Part shown: positions 41,744-51,248 of the stretch, one piece after another
Layout: the number at the start of each line of letters is the position of its first letter
Position numbering within the stretch: the first letter of the stretch is position 1
Assembly (NCBI RefSeq): GCF_009707515.1
Contig: NZ_WLYI01000003.1
Coordinates: forward strand, 186,001 to 250,000
DNA length: 64,000 bases
Direction: 5' to 3'
Source: Pseudomonas karstica
Lineage (GTDB): Bacteria; Pseudomonadota; Gammaproteobacteria; Pseudomonadales; Pseudomonadaceae
Translations under genes and position numbers: made by a program
The notes under the pieces: generated by a model
Told to the model about the DNA's origin: nothing
The model's input: the letters and a program-made list of their open reading frames with translations, nothing else
Database searches by the model: none

Positions 41744-44700
41744 ATGTCGCTCATACCCAGCCAACCATCTCGTTGCGTCGCAGCCTTCCACATTCTTCCA
41801 TCAAACATCTCTGCTCCCGATGCCGAAGAGGTCAGGTCTCAAGCTTCCCCACCAATGGTTGGGGTGGGGCCCTCCCTGACACCGAGTAACAGTGCTGCCA
41901 ACTTGTCGCCCAACAAAGATTTGAAAACACTGTTGGGGGACAATGAGAACGTGCGCGAATTGGCCAAACATCTCAGAGCGTTGGTCTTGCCGTGGTCGAA
42001 AGAGACAACCCCCGAACAGGTTTTATACGCGTTAAATCATTGGAGCCTGCTCGCTCATCGAGACTCGACCTACGGGGGCGAACAACTTAGATCTCCCACA
42101 CTGGCTGCACTCATCCAAAGCTTCGGTCTTGAAAAACCGCGTACATACGATGAGGTCAATGCCTTGGTGCAAGTGCTGGAGCAACGGGCGTCGCTACATC
42201 CGCTGGGGGATTTCGGCGCAGGGTTGTCCTGGTCTGTGCCCATGAGTGTGGACCAGCAGACTGAGGTCTTCGAATCCTTCGCCAAAAACCCTGCTGGTCT
42301 TCCAGACTTGCCGATCTATAACAGTCATGCAGGAGCCCTAGGCTACCTGATGAACGATCTGGTCTTTTCTGCCGAGGAGTCGCTGAACCCTGTCAAGGCA
42401 CTGGAGAAAGTCCTCTTATCGCCCAAGGCACAGGCTTTGGGGGAAGCCATCCAGAGCAAATTGGGCGGCATAGCCACACCCATCAGCGTCGCCGAGTATG
42501 TATTGACAGCGATTCATCTTGATCTGGATCGCGCTTCTATCAACGAACCTGGCCGCAATAAAGTCGCCGGTTTTGATTTGGCCCACAGCGATTATTGGGG
42601 TAAACCCCCGTCAGCCGTGGTCAATGGCCTGCGTAGCCACTTGGAGGGTGACTCCAGCTTATCCCCGGAAGCAGCCACACTGGCCACGCACATTTTGCTG
42701 ACACGTGTGGCCCCCGAGTATCTGGTCAAGAACATTCCCCCCTCTATCGTCTACGGCAGCCAGGCCTGGGCTAATTTGAGCATGGCGGTAGCCAAGTTGG
42801 AGGCCGGTGCGCCAGGGGCCGTGGCGAACATGACATTTGCCCAGGTCATGAAGACCGCGGATGACTCTGACGCCATGGCCCCCGAGTCCGCTCAGAAAGC
42901 GGCACTGGTGGACTGGGGGGTGGGCAGTGGTGTCCTGGCCAAAAAAGACGACGGCAGCTACACCCAGGATGATATTGAAAAGCTCAGAACGACGTTCAAC
43001 CAACAACAGGATGAACGCATCGCCGCCTCCAACTTGTTGAACACCGAAATCCCCAGCCGCAAGGCAATAGCACTGGCCAGACTCAAAGAACGGTTTGGCG
43101 AGAATATACCTTTTGAGGAAAAGCTGCTGGAGGCCAAAAGCCCCAGCCAGCCGCATATCGAGCCACTCTACAACCCGAGTCGGCGCCCCGTAGGCCTGTA
43201 CTCGATGTTGGATATTGCAATGATGGAGTTAGGCAATGTTCGATGGAAAACCAGCGATAATCGTATTCCCGTTGATGCAATCAATGCCCCTCTCAAACTC
43301 GACGTCAATAAAACATTCAACGATCAATTCGACCAAGCGGTCGACTCGAAGAAAAGCGGCGTGCACACCAATATCAAGCACCTGATCGCCCAGCTCCCGC
43401 TGGTCGACAGGCAAAACCTGGAAAATGGAAAGCTGGAATTTTTTCAGACAAAAACCTACAAGCTGGGCTTGGACTTCACCTCCAAGACCCTTCATGAAAA
43501 AGACAACAACCTGTTGGTGAAAAGCGAAGGCGTCAACGGGCAAGTCATTTATGAAATCGACATTAAAAATGGTTCGATCCAACGGGCATCGCCTTGGGTG
43601 CTAACACGCAAAAGAGAGCGCAATGCCAATCTTGAGGAGGTGGTAACCCGCTTCACTCCTTCCTCGGCCAGCGAGGCCGTGCTGAGCCAGAAACGGCCAG
43701 TCAGCCCGGCGCCCCCTGCGAGTTTCTCCAGCCCTCGAACCGACGCTATCGCCAATGCATTCGTTGAACACCTTGAAATTGACAATCAAGACGTCGTCAA
43801 GCAGGCCAAGGGCGCCACGCCATACAGCCTCCAACAAGACTCTGAATGGAAAGTTGCCGATTTCTTTCTGAACTTCATTCCATTGAGATCGGCCATCGTC
43901 AATTTCAGCAACGGCAACTATGCCGATGGCGCGTTTGACCTGGCGCTGGATGCATTCAGTTTCGCCACCGTCGGTGCGGGCGCGGCGGCAAAAATCGCAA
44001 AAGTCGCAAAATCGACCGTTTCGGGCACCACCAAGGCACTGCAAGTTGCAAAAATCATTGGCGTCAGCACCCTCACCGCCTTGAATCCAGCAGACGGTAT
44101 CGGAGACATACTTGTAGGTGCTGGCAGATTTGTAGTGTCCGGCGCTAAGCAGGCAGTAAGGGGTGCGAGAGTACTTGGCAATGCGGGCACTTCGTTGCTC
44201 GAGGGCATCGGCAAGACTCGGGGTCGCTCAGGCGGCTATGACCTGATCAAGGCCAGTACTGAGCACGGTGTAGCGACAACAGGCACCTTCAAGTTCGCCG
44301 GGCAGAATGTCGAAACAACTGCCGTACTGCACAAGGGGGAATGGTATGCCTACGATCCTGGCAAGGGGCTACCCTACGGCTCACCGTTGAAAGGTATTAC
44401 ACCACAGACCTTAGCAGTCGATGGAAATGTCGAAGCTGGATGGTGGGACTTGGTCGCCAGCCTTACGGGTGGTACGAAAAAGGTTCCAGACAAAGAACTT
44501 TCCAATAAATTCCAGTCCGCGTTGGACAATGCGATAAATACCAATGTCAACGCCTACAACCGTGGTTTTAACTCAGCGGTTACTTCTGATGTTCCGGGCT
44601 ACTCGTCGAGCATGGACCTGACAGACCTCATGGAACTGGCGCTGGACCCAAAGCGCACGATAGAAGAAATAGGCTGCCTGGCAAACCTTATCGGCAAAAA

Positions 44701-45361
44701 GCGCTCGCAACTGGGCCTTGAAAACTACTTATTCTATAAAAGCGAAATTGAAACTATCCCGGGCGCGGTACTAAGGGGCATGCCACAGAACTTTTATCTC
44801 AGCCAGGTAGGAACCCTGTCTGGGGGTGAATGTGGAGCATTATCCAATACCATGGCGTTTGCTGTTTCACGAAAAAAGCAGGATGTGTTGCTCGACAGGC
44901 TGTATTTAAGCGCCGCGAATCCGTCGGACAGTGGCCCTGCAAAACTAATCGAGAATTTGAGGCTTTCCCAGGATCACTTCAGGAAAAAGGTCCACAGCGC
45001 AGAAGTTATCAGACAACTACCTTATCAAAACATCATTGACGACTTGGGCAACGCGACCTCTTCCAAGACACTGCTGATCAGTACCAATATCCACGCCGTT
45101 ACTGCAGGCGTGATCATCGATAACGGCGTGAAGAAATGGTTCTATTACGACCCGAATTTTGGACTCAGTACCTTCTCTAACCGAGAGGCGATGGAGAAAG
45201 GGCTGAAAATATCCTTGGGCAACGAAAGGGCCCCGTTCATACCTGGCCCGTTGGGTGATGATGTCGCCAACCCGGAGTACAAGGTCAGCGTATTCAATGA
45301 ACATAACCTGGACAGCAGCAACTACAATCGCATACAGCAGGTGATTTTCTCCCCACTCTAG
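41744..45361 (+). CDS. Putative large toxin/effector with C-terminal C58-like cysteine protease domain
   Basis: This 1205-residue protein has no signal peptide and a Ser/Pro-rich N-terminus (1-60). A long helical region without a recognised family follows, then a glycine/alanine-rich hydrophobic segment (about 700-805, with FLNFIPLRSAIVNFSNGNY and GAGAAAKIAKVAK) that resembles membrane-insertion regions of large toxins. The C-terminal part contains GGECGALS (C1030), NIHAVTAG (H1117) and FYYDPNFG (D1136), the order and local sequence of the YopT/AvrPphB (C58) papain-fold protease triad. AGGTG lies eight bases before the ATG. GC is slightly lower than in its neighbours. It stands alone next to a signalling operon, and no chaperone or immunity gene is obvious. 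The assignment is from motifs only. Confidence 0.65.
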   Translation: MSLIPSQPSRCVAAFHILPSNISAPDAEEVRSQASPPMVGVGPSLTPSNSAANLSPNKDLKTLLGDNENVRELAKHLRALVLPWSKETTPEQVLYALNHWSLLAHRDSTYGGEQLRSPTLAALIQSFGLEKPRTYDEVNALVQVLEQRASLHPLGDFGAGLSWSVPMSVDQQTEVFESFAKNPAGLPDLPIYNSHAGALGYLMNDLVFSAEESLNPVKALEKVLLSPKAQALGEAIQSKLGGIATPISVAEYVLTAIHLDLDRASINEPGRNKVAGFDLAHSDYWGKPPSAVVNGLRSHLEGDSSLSPEAATLATHILLTRVAPEYLVKNIPPSIVYGSQAWANLSMAVAKLEAGAPGAVANMTFAQVMKTADDSDAMAPESAQKAALVDWGVGSGVLAKKDDGSYTQDDIEKLRTTFNQQQDERIAASNLLNTEIPSRKAIALARLKERFGENIPFEEKLLEAKSPSQPHIEPLYNPSRRPVGLYSMLDIAMMELGNVRWKTSDNRIPVDAINAPLKLDVNKTFNDQFDQAVDSKKSGVHTNIKHLIAQLPLVDRQNLENGKLEFFQTKTYKLGLDFTSKTLHEKDNNLLVKSEGVNGQVIYEIDIKNGSIQRASPWVLTRKRERNANLEEVVTRFTPSSASEAVLSQKRPVSPAPPASFSSPRTDAIANAFVEHLEIDNQDVVKQAKGATPYSLQQDSEWKVADFFLNFIPLRSAIVNFSNGNYADGAFDLALDAFSFATVGAGAAAKIAKVAKSTVSGTTKALQVAKIIGVSTLTALNPADGIGDILVGAGRFVVSGAKQAVRGARVLGNAGTSLLEGIGKTRGRSGGYDLIKASTEHGVATTGTFKFAGQNVETTAVLHKGEWYAYDPGKGLPYGSPLKGITPQTLAVDGNVEAGWWDLVASLTGGTKKVPDKELSNKFQSALDNAINTNVNAYNRGFNSAVTSDVPGYSSSMDLTDLMELALDPKRTIEEIGCLANLIGKKRSQLGLENYLFYKSEIETIPGAVLRGMPQNFYLSQVGTLSGGECGALSNTMAFAVSRKKQDVLLDRLYLSAANPSDSGPAKLIENLRLSQDHFRKKVHSAEVIRQLPYQNIIDDLGNATSSKTLLISTNIHAVTAGVIIDNGVKKWFYYDPNFGLSTFSNREAMEKGLKISLGNERAPFIPGPLGDDVANPEYKVSVFNEHNLDSSNYNRIQQVIFSPL

Positions 45362-45420
45362 TCGCGACGTCACTGCCATGGTGCCCACTGTCTGGTAAGC
45401 ACCCCGGCAACACCAAGGGG

Positions 45421-45450
45421 CTTACCGCTTTTTCGGGGTAAGTCTTTTGC
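45421..45450 (+). terminator. Possible terminator after the putative toxin gene
   Basis: CTTACC (45421-45426) pairs with GGTAAG (45437-45442) around a T-rich loop, and is followed by TCTTTTGC. The structure lies 60 bases after the toxin stop. The stem is short, so efficiency is uncertain. Confidence 0.45.
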
Positions 45451-45602
45451 GTTACTCGACAGTAATGCAACAGGACATTCCCCCCCATTGCCGTCACAAT
45501 GTTTGCCAGTCTGGGGAACTTGCCTGAATCGACAAGACTCAGGATGAGGAAGATCTTTCAATCGTCCATGTTTCGCACCACTCACTTGACGGGAATCCCT
45601 TT

Positions 45603-45968
45603 ATGTCCGCCGCAGCCTCCACCATTCTTGTCGTCGAAGACGACGCCATCGTGCGCATGCTGATCGTCGATGTCCTCGAAGAGTTGGCGTTCACGGTTCT
45701 TGAAGCTGCGGATGCTACCCAGGCCTTGATAAACATCCGAAACCCTGACCAGGTGATCGACCTGATGATGACCGATTGGGGCCTGCCAGGCATGAACGGC
45801 AAGGAGCTGGCGGAAAAAGCCCGGGAACTGCGGCCTGCCTTGCCAATCTTGTTTGCCAGTGGTTATGCGGAAAACATTGATCTCCCCCAGGGCATTCAGA
45901 TGATTGGCAAGCCGTTCTCCATCGATCAATTACGTGACACAGTGAAATCCATGTTACCTGCCGCTTAA
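45603..45968 (+). CDS. Single-domain response regulator
   Basis: This 121-residue CheY-like receiver has VVEDDA acidic residues, a phosphoacceptor aspartate in LMMTDWGLPGMNG (about D59), and a conserved lysine in IGKPFS. It has no output domain. It is similar in size to the receiver at 34887-35264 and closest in motif to the C-terminal receiver of the KaiC-linked kinase (DVGLPGMNGRQLAE). It may belong to the same island, although the toxin gene separates them. A promoter probably lies in the 240 bases upstream. Confidence 0.88.
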   Translation: MSAAASTILVVEDDAIVRMLIVDVLEELAFTVLEAADATQALINIRNPDQVIDLMMTDWGLPGMNGKELAEKARELRPALPILFASGYAENIDLPQGIQMIGKPFSIDQLRDTVKSMLPAA

Positions 45969-46025
45969 TATACTGCCCCTGATGAAACCAAGACCAGTTG
46001 CCACCTGGCGATACGTACCCTGGTC

Positions 46026-46700
46026 TTATTTATTTTTAAACTTGACGTAGGACTGGTGCAGATCCGACGCCCAGCCATCAATCACACTCTTCACATCGTC
46101 AGGCTTCATCACCTGGGAGTCGTTTACCAGCGGCTTGCCGGTGCCTTTGCGCACCACCTGGGCAATCACCTTGCCAGTGGTGCCGTCGAGGAATTGCGCC
46201 TCGGTGCCCAGGGTGGTTTCCTGATCACGAATCCCGGCGCCGGTACTGACCGCTGCTGCCACCAGGGCAACAGGAATGTACTCATACGGCTTGAGACTTT
46301 CGGTTTTGCTGGCGATGGCTGTGATCGCCGCCCGAACCACGATGACGCCCGGGCCAGACCCGTCAGCCAGCGGCAACGACTTTACCAGCTCACGCTTGAG
46401 CGCCTGGCCGTAGTAGTTATTGATGCCCTGCAAGGTGCTGTCAGGGATTTTTCCGGTGGCCTGAGGCTTGGGGAAAAACTGGGTGGGCTCGATGTACACC
46501 GAGGTGTAGCGGTCAAGGTCCAGGTCGGCGTCAACCCAGCGCATCACCTCCACACCTGACGGTGATTTGGCTTCCTTCAAGCGGCTGTAGTCCGAAAGAA
46601 AACCCGAGTACTCATCTGGTTGCACAACCTTGCTGGAACACCCCGCCACACCGATCGAGGCGATGCATAACGTGCTGATCAGTAGCCTTGGCTTCATCAT
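46026..46700 (-). CDS. DUF3313 lipoprotein
   Basis: This 224-residue predicted lipoprotein has signal peptide MMKPRLLISTLCIASIGVAGC, with a VAGC lipobox and S at +2, which favours outer-membrane sorting. The mature part (VYIEPTQFFPKP, LTIR-type beta repeats and ETTLGTEAQFLDGTTGKVIA) matches DUF3313, a family of unknown function. It appears to be a single gene, with about 80 bases to its upstream neighbour. Confidence 0.83.
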   Translation of the reverse strand: MMKPRLLISTLCIASIGVAGCSSKVVQPDEYSGFLSDYSRLKEAKSPSGVEVMRWVDADLDLDRYTSVYIEPTQFFPKPQATGKIPDSTLQGINNYYGQALKRELVKSLPLADGSGPGVIVVRAAITAIASKTESLKPYEYIPVALVAAAVSTGAGIRDQETTLGTEAQFLDGTTGKVIAQVVRKGTGKPLVNDSQVMKPDDVKSVIDGWASDLHQSYVKFKNK

Positions 46701-46783
46701 GGAGCTCCCAGGTTGGCATCATCGAGACGTTGAGCTTTAGGTATAGCCAACCCTGGGAAAATAGCGCTATCAACCCTGCAGGA

Positions 46784-47278
46784 TTACACGCGCTCGCGAG
46801 GTATCAAGCTCTGTAACTGCAAGGCCAGGAAGTTGGCATCGAAGGCGAAGGTGTCAGGGTCTTTCAGACCGTTGGTTTTCGTCCACAGCCAGTCATTCTT
46901 GCCCGGCGGCAGTACCAGGGAGATACTGCCGTAACGGGCGGCGGTCAGGCCCATCACCGAAAGGGAGATCAGCCCGCCGGCGCCCATCACGTCTGGCACG
47001 AACTCCACTGGCTTGGCGGTAATGTGGATGGTCAGTTTCTCGGTCTTGAAGGTCGAAGTTTCTACCGGCACGCTGGGGCCGGACGCGACATAGGCCTCAC
47101 GCTGCACTTGTAGCAGGTCGACACTTTTCACCGGCTCCAACCACTGCTCTATCTGGCCGAACAGCTCGGTGATTTTCTGGGCCCAGTGGGCCGACTGCAC
47201 CTCAAACTGCTGTCGTTTGTGCGCTTCGCTGTCGGCGTAGTGACGAAGCATCTCGCCCAATTGCTGTACATCGTCCAT
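46784..47278 (-). CDS. Conserved hypothetical protein
   Basis: This 164-residue soluble protein begins MDDVQQLGEMLRHYADSEAHKRQQ. The N-terminal helical half (1-75) is likely a coiled coil and the C-terminal half is beta-rich (LTIHITAKPVEFVPD, SISLVLPPGKNDWLW). I do not recognise a named family. The ATG at 47278 follows GAGGAAC by about eight bases; the open frame to 47320 adds a non-conserved leader. No functional clue comes from the context. Confidence 0.72.
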   Translation of the reverse strand: MDDVQQLGEMLRHYADSEAHKRQQFEVQSAHWAQKITELFGQIEQWLEPVKSVDLLQVQREAYVASGPSVPVETSTFKTEKLTIHITAKPVEFVPDVMGAGGLISLSVMGLTAARYGSISLVLPPGKNDWLWTKTNGLKDPDTFAFDANFLALQLQSLIPRERV

Positions 47279-47404
47279 TGCGGTGTTCCTCGGGTAACCC
47301 TGACTGCGAATGACGATCATGGCAGATGCGGCACCAACGTGTATGACTAACGCTCAGGCCTTGGGTAAGGTGTGGCATTCGCCCACTTGTTTCAGGAGCA
47401 TCGC

Positions 47405-48106
47405 ATGCGCACCATCGGCCTTATTGGCGGTATGAGCTGGGAATCCAGCGCCGAGTATTACCGGATCATCAACCAGCAGGTCCGTGACCGGTTGGGGCCG
47501 CTTCGTTCTGCGCAGATATTGATGTACAGCGTAGACTTCGGCCCGGTGGAACAAGCCCAGCACGCCGGGCGTTGGGATGACGCCGCGCTGATCCTGGAAG
47601 GTGCCGCACGCCAGCTGCAAGCAGGCGGTGCCGAATGCATTGTGCTCTGTACCAACACCATGCATTTGGTGGCGCCGCGGATTGAGGCTGCGGTGTCGAT
47701 CCCTTTCCTGCATATCGCCGATGCGGCCGGGAGTGCTGCCGTCGAGGCTGGCACCTTGACCGTCGGCTTGCTGGGCACGGCGTTCACCATGGAGCAGGAC
47801 TTTCTCAAGTCGCGCCTGGTCGCCCAGGGGCTGACCGTGCTGGTGCCCAACGAAGCTGAACGCAAAATCGTGCACCGGATCATTTATGAAGAGTTGTGTG
47901 TGGGGATAATCAGTGACGCGTCACGCCAGCAATACCAGCGCGTAATCGAATCACTGGCGGCTTGCGGTGCCCAGGCGATTATTCTGGGTTGCACGGAAAT
48001 TAGCCTGTTGATCAAACCGGAGCACAGCGCCCTGCCGCTGCTGGACACCACCGAGCTGCATGCCCAGGCTGCGGTGGCGTTTACCTTGGAAGATCAGGTG
48101 ATCTGA
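47405..48106 (+). CDS. Aspartate/glutamate racemase family protein (YgeA-like)
   Basis: This 233-residue cofactor-independent amino-acid racemase has the two catalytic cysteines in VLCTNTMH (about C82) and ILGCTEISLL (about C196), and the N-terminal IGLIGGMSWESSAEYY typical of the YgeA/aspartate racemase branch. Possible products include D-aspartate, D-homoserine or other D-amino acids; the substrate cannot be decided. AGGAG precedes the ATG at 47405. The 3' end overlaps the convergent GNAT gene by 13 bases. Confidence 0.88.
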   Translation: MRTIGLIGGMSWESSAEYYRIINQQVRDRLGPLRSAQILMYSVDFGPVEQAQHAGRWDDAALILEGAARQLQAGGAECIVLCTNTMHLVAPRIEAAVSIPFLHIADAAGSAAVEAGTLTVGLLGTAFTMEQDFLKSRLVAQGLTVLVPNEAERKIVHRIIYEELCVGIISDASRQQYQRVIESLAACGAQAIILGCTEISLLIKPEHSALPLLDTTELHAQAAVAFTLEDQVI

Positions 48107-48606
48107 CGCAAGCGGGCCATGGCCAGGGCATCGACGAATACACCGTCGCGCACGGCGTAATCCCGCAGCCGGCCTTCTATCTCAAAACCGAACTTGCGGT
48201 AAAGCGCCTGGGCGGGCTCGTTATCGACATACACCGTCAGCTCCACGCGGCGCAGGTTCATCCAGTTGTCGGCGACGTCGAGCACCGCTTCCAACAATCG
48301 GGTGCCCACACCCTTGCCCTGCCAGGCCACTGCGACACCCATGCCGATCCCACCGACATGGCTTTGGCGACTGCGTGAATACTGCTCCAACGTGCAACCG
48401 CCAATTACCTCGGTGCCGTGCAAGGCAACCAGGCGGATCAGTCGCTCATTGGCATCTGCCAGGCGTTTTTGCCAGACCTCAACCGACTGGAAAGGCATTT
48501 GCAGCACCTGACGACAAACGGCCGGGTCGTTGTAGAGCGCGGTCATCCCTTCGGTATGAGCTTGGGCAAAGCGCTGGATCACGATCTTGGGGTCAGGTGC
48601 GTGCAT
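48094..48606 (-). CDS. GNAT family N-acetyltransferase
   Basis: This 170-residue acetyltransferase has the acetyl-CoA pyrophosphate loop AWQGKGVGTRLLEAV (Q/RxxGxG type) and a C-terminal ALYRKFGFEIEGRLRDYAVRDGVFVDA, typical of the RimJ/RimL- or PhnO-like GNAT group with a broad substrate range (amino acids, polyamines, antibiotics). No specific function is supported. It is convergent with the racemase and independent of the glycerate kinase. Confidence 0.85.
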   Translation of the reverse strand: MHAPDPKIVIQRFAQAHTEGMTALYNDPAVCRQVLQMPFQSVEVWQKRLADANERLIRLVALHGTEVIGGCTLEQYSRSRQSHVGGIGMGVAVAWQGKGVGTRLLEAVLDVADNWMNLRRVELTVYVDNEPAQALYRKFGFEIEGRLRDYAVRDGVFVDALAMARLRQIT

Positions 48607-48685
48607 TGTGTTTCATCCTTTGAAAGACAAGTGACGGGCCAGTGTAGAGGGCAAGTCCCGGGCATGACGAGCCCTTGCCTTGCGT

Positions 48686-49831
48686 TTATTTGGAACGCAA
48701 TGTCGCCAATCTCCATACCCTTGCGATGTCGGCAGCCTGCTCACGCAGCAACCGTGGTGCCTCGCTGCAGGCCTGGTCCAACGTCATCGGCCCCGACGGC
48801 AAGGCGAAAGCAGCATCCACGCCATGGTCATACATCTGCTCATAGCCCTCACCCAGGGTACCGGCAATGACGATCACCGCAACGTTGTGCTGCTTGGCAA
48901 TACGCGCCACGCCAAACGGCGTCTTGCCACGCAAGGTCTGGGCGTCGAAACGGCCTTCGCCGGTGATGACCAGATCGGCGCCACGCACCATTTCTTCCAA
49001 GTTCACCAGTTCGGCGACCACTTCCACGCCAGCGCGAAACTGTGCCCCGAGGAAGGCCTTGGCAGCGAAACCGAGGCCGCCAGCAGCACCGCTACCAGGC
49101 TCATCGCGCACGTCCTTGTGCAACACTTGGGCGCAGTGGTCGGCGAAATGGCCGAGAGCCTGGTCCAATTGCTCGACTTGCTGGGGACTGGCACCTTTTT
49201 GCGGGCCGAAAATCGCTGACGCGCCATGAGGGCCACATAAGGGATTGTTGACGTCGGCGGCGATTTCGAAGCGTACCTCGGCCAGTCGTGGGTCCAGATG
49301 CTCGAGGCTGATACGCGCCAGCCCTGCCAATGCCAGGCCACCCGACGCCAACGTTTGGCCCTGGGCATCAAACAACTGCATACCGAGGGCCTGCATCGTC
49401 CCGGCGCCACCATCGTTGGTCGCGCTGCCGCCAATCGCCAGGATGACTCGTTGGGCTCCGGCGTCCAAGGCGGCACGGATCAGTTCGCCGGTGCCAAAAG
49501 TACTGCTGGAGCACGCATCGCGTTTGCCCGTTGGCACCCGTTGCAAGCCACTGGCTTCGGCCATTTCGATAATCGCCGTAGCGCTGTCAGCCAACCAGCC
49601 CCAGTGTGCATCGACAGTACCGCCCAGCGGCCCCTGTACTCGGTGGCTGCGCAACTCGCCGTTACAGGCCGCGAGTACCGACTCCACCGTGCCTTCACCC
49701 CCGTCCGCCATCGGGCATTTGATCAGTTCTGCGTCGGGCCAGACCTGCATCAACCCTTCGGCAATGGCTTGGGCCACGCCCTCGGCACTCAGGCTGTCCT
49801 TGAACGAGTCGGGGGCAATGATGATCTTCAT
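48686..49831 (-). CDS. glxK: Glycerate kinase, type 2 (GlxK/GarK)
   Basis: This 381-residue glycerate 2-kinase begins MKIIIAPDSFKDSLSA and contains CPMADGGEGT, GGSATNDGGAG and VITGEGRFDAQTLRGK, all signatures of the family. It converts D-glycerate to 2-phosphoglycerate with ATP in the glyoxylate, glucarate and tartrate pathways. The ATG at 49831 fits the family start; the open frame to 49900 is not conserved. It is downstream of and in the same direction as a CdaR-type regulator, 160 bases away, and an intergenic repeat lies between them. Confidence 0.94.
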   Translation of the reverse strand: MKIIIAPDSFKDSLSAEGVAQAIAEGLMQVWPDAELIKCPMADGGEGTVESVLAACNGELRSHRVQGPLGGTVDAHWGWLADSATAIIEMAEASGLQRVPTGKRDACSSSTFGTGELIRAALDAGAQRVILAIGGSATNDGGAGTMQALGMQLFDAQGQTLASGGLALAGLARISLEHLDPRLAEVRFEIAADVNNPLCGPHGASAIFGPQKGASPQQVEQLDQALGHFADHCAQVLHKDVRDEPGSGAAGGLGFAAKAFLGAQFRAGVEVVAELVNLEEMVRGADLVITGEGRFDAQTLRGKTPFGVARIAKQHNVAVIVIAGTLGEGYEQMYDHGVDAAFALPSGPMTLDQACSEAPRLLREQAADIARVWRLATLRSK

Positions 49832-49949
49832 GGGCGTTCTCCGATTTTTATGACACCCATGCTGCCAGTTGGCATCGGCAATAACGCCGGTCCGCTGCAC
49901 AATTGCAGACGAGGTTTGTTGTTCATTTCTACAAACCTGTGGCCGCTAT

Positions 49950-49986
49950 CGAGGCACGAGGCTGCGATAAGGGCCGCAGGACCTTC
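49950..49986. repeat. Intergenic repeat, copy 2 (inverted relative to copy 1)
   Basis: These 37 bases are identical to the reverse complement of 14589-14625. The element lies between the glycerate kinase and CdaR genes, just before the CdaR stop on the minus strand. Flanking GGCCGCTA sequences are related to the arms of copy 1. Confidence 0.8.
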
Positions 49987-49991
49987 GGCCG

Positions 49992-51089
49992 CTACAACTG
50001 CGGCAACAGCTGTACGCCCAGGTATAGAGCCAACATCCCGTCCAGGGTCAACGGGTCCACACCGCTCAATTCGGCAATCCGCTCCATACGGTAGCGCAAA
50101 CTGTTGCGGTGAATGCCCAGTGCGTCGGCGCAGGCCTGGCTTTGCCCATCGTGCTCGCACCAACTGCGCAGGGTCGCCTGTAATTGGCCGTTGCTGTCCT
50201 TGGCCAGGACTTTGCGCAGCGGGTTGAGCAATTCGTCCAGGGCATCGTCGTTGCGATGACGCCAGAGCATCACCGGCAGGCGGTAGCGGTTGAGCGTCAG
50301 CAAACGCGACTGGGGCTGCACATCACGCCCGTAGGCCAGCAAGTCGCCAACCCGTCGATAGCAACGACGCAACCCTGCCAGCCCCTCGGCCTGTCCGCCC
50401 ACGGCGACCCGCAGGATGTTCCAGCCCAAACCTTCGAGCTTTTCCAGCAAGCGCAGATTGTCTACAGGTACTGACGAAGGCCGGCACCACAACAAGGAGA
50501 ACTGGGCGCAACTCACACACCAACTGTCCGGATAGCGCGACATCAGCCACGTACTCAAGGCGTCTGCCGACTGACCGACGCCCAGTTCGAACAGGTATGG
50601 TGTACGTGACAGCTGCGGCTTGAGGCCCAGTTGTTGCGCCTCGTCCACCAGCCTCGGCGAATCACCAGCCTCGGCCAGCAGCAGTGCCAACAAGTCATCG
50701 CAACGCTGGCGCCGCCATTGTTGCTCGGCCTGTTGGTGGCGCTGGCTAACCAGCATTTCGGCGGTCATGCGCACCAGTTCGGCGTAGGTGCGCAGCAACT
50801 CCGGCTCGCCGGTGATGCCCAGCACGCCAATCAAGCGTTGGTCATGCAACAACGGCAAGTTGATCCCCGGTTGCACCCCCTTGAGATGCTTGGCCGTCTG
50901 GCCGTCGATCTCTACCACCCGACCATTGGCCAACACCAATTGCGCGCCTTCATGGCGGGTATTGATCCGCTCGGACTCGCCACTGCCGAGAATCAGGCCC
51001 TGGCTGTCCATGACGTTGACGTTATAGGGCAGGATCGCCATGGTGCGATCGACGATATCCTGCGCCAGGTCATGATCCAGCTCGAACAT
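49992..51089 (-). CDS. CdaR-family sugar-diacid/glycerate regulator
   Basis: This 365-residue regulator has an N-terminal diacid-recognition domain (about 5-135, MFELDHDLAQDIVDRTMAILPYNVNVMDSQG split here). A middle GGDEF-like region and a C-terminal PucR-type helix-turn-helix (about 305-355, SQACADALGIHRNSLRYRMERI) follow. CdaR activates glucarate, galactarate and glycerate genes. It lies between glycerate kinase and a divergent MFS transporter, fitting local control of both. The ATG at 51089 follows AAGGA by ten bases; the open frame to 51167 adds residues that are not family-like. Confidence 0.9.
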   Translation of the reverse strand: MFELDHDLAQDIVDRTMAILPYNVNVMDSQGLILGSGESERINTRHEGAQLVLANGRVVEIDGQTAKHLKGVQPGINLPLLHDQRLIGVLGITGEPELLRTYAELVRMTAEMLVSQRHQQAEQQWRRQRCDDLLALLLAEAGDSPRLVDEAQQLGLKPQLSRTPYLFELGVGQSADALSTWLMSRYPDSWCVSCAQFSLLWCRPSSVPVDNLRLLEKLEGLGWNILRVAVGGQAEGLAGLRRCYRRVGDLLAYGRDVQPQSRLLTLNRYRLPVMLWRHRNDDALDELLNPLRKVLAKDSNGQLQATLRSWCEHDGQSQACADALGIHRNSLRYRMERIAELSGVDPLTLDGMLALYLGVQLLPQL

Positions 51090-51248
51090 GGGGCTAAATT
51101 CCTTGAAAGAAGCTTGTTCATCGGCACAGCGCAAACGGTGGATCGCTGTGCGCGAGCACAAAGACATTACCCCGTGAGGTGACCGAGACTCGTTGGGCGA
51201 TCAACGTTACCCTCGCATCGCGAAAAATCATAATAAAGAGAGAACGCC

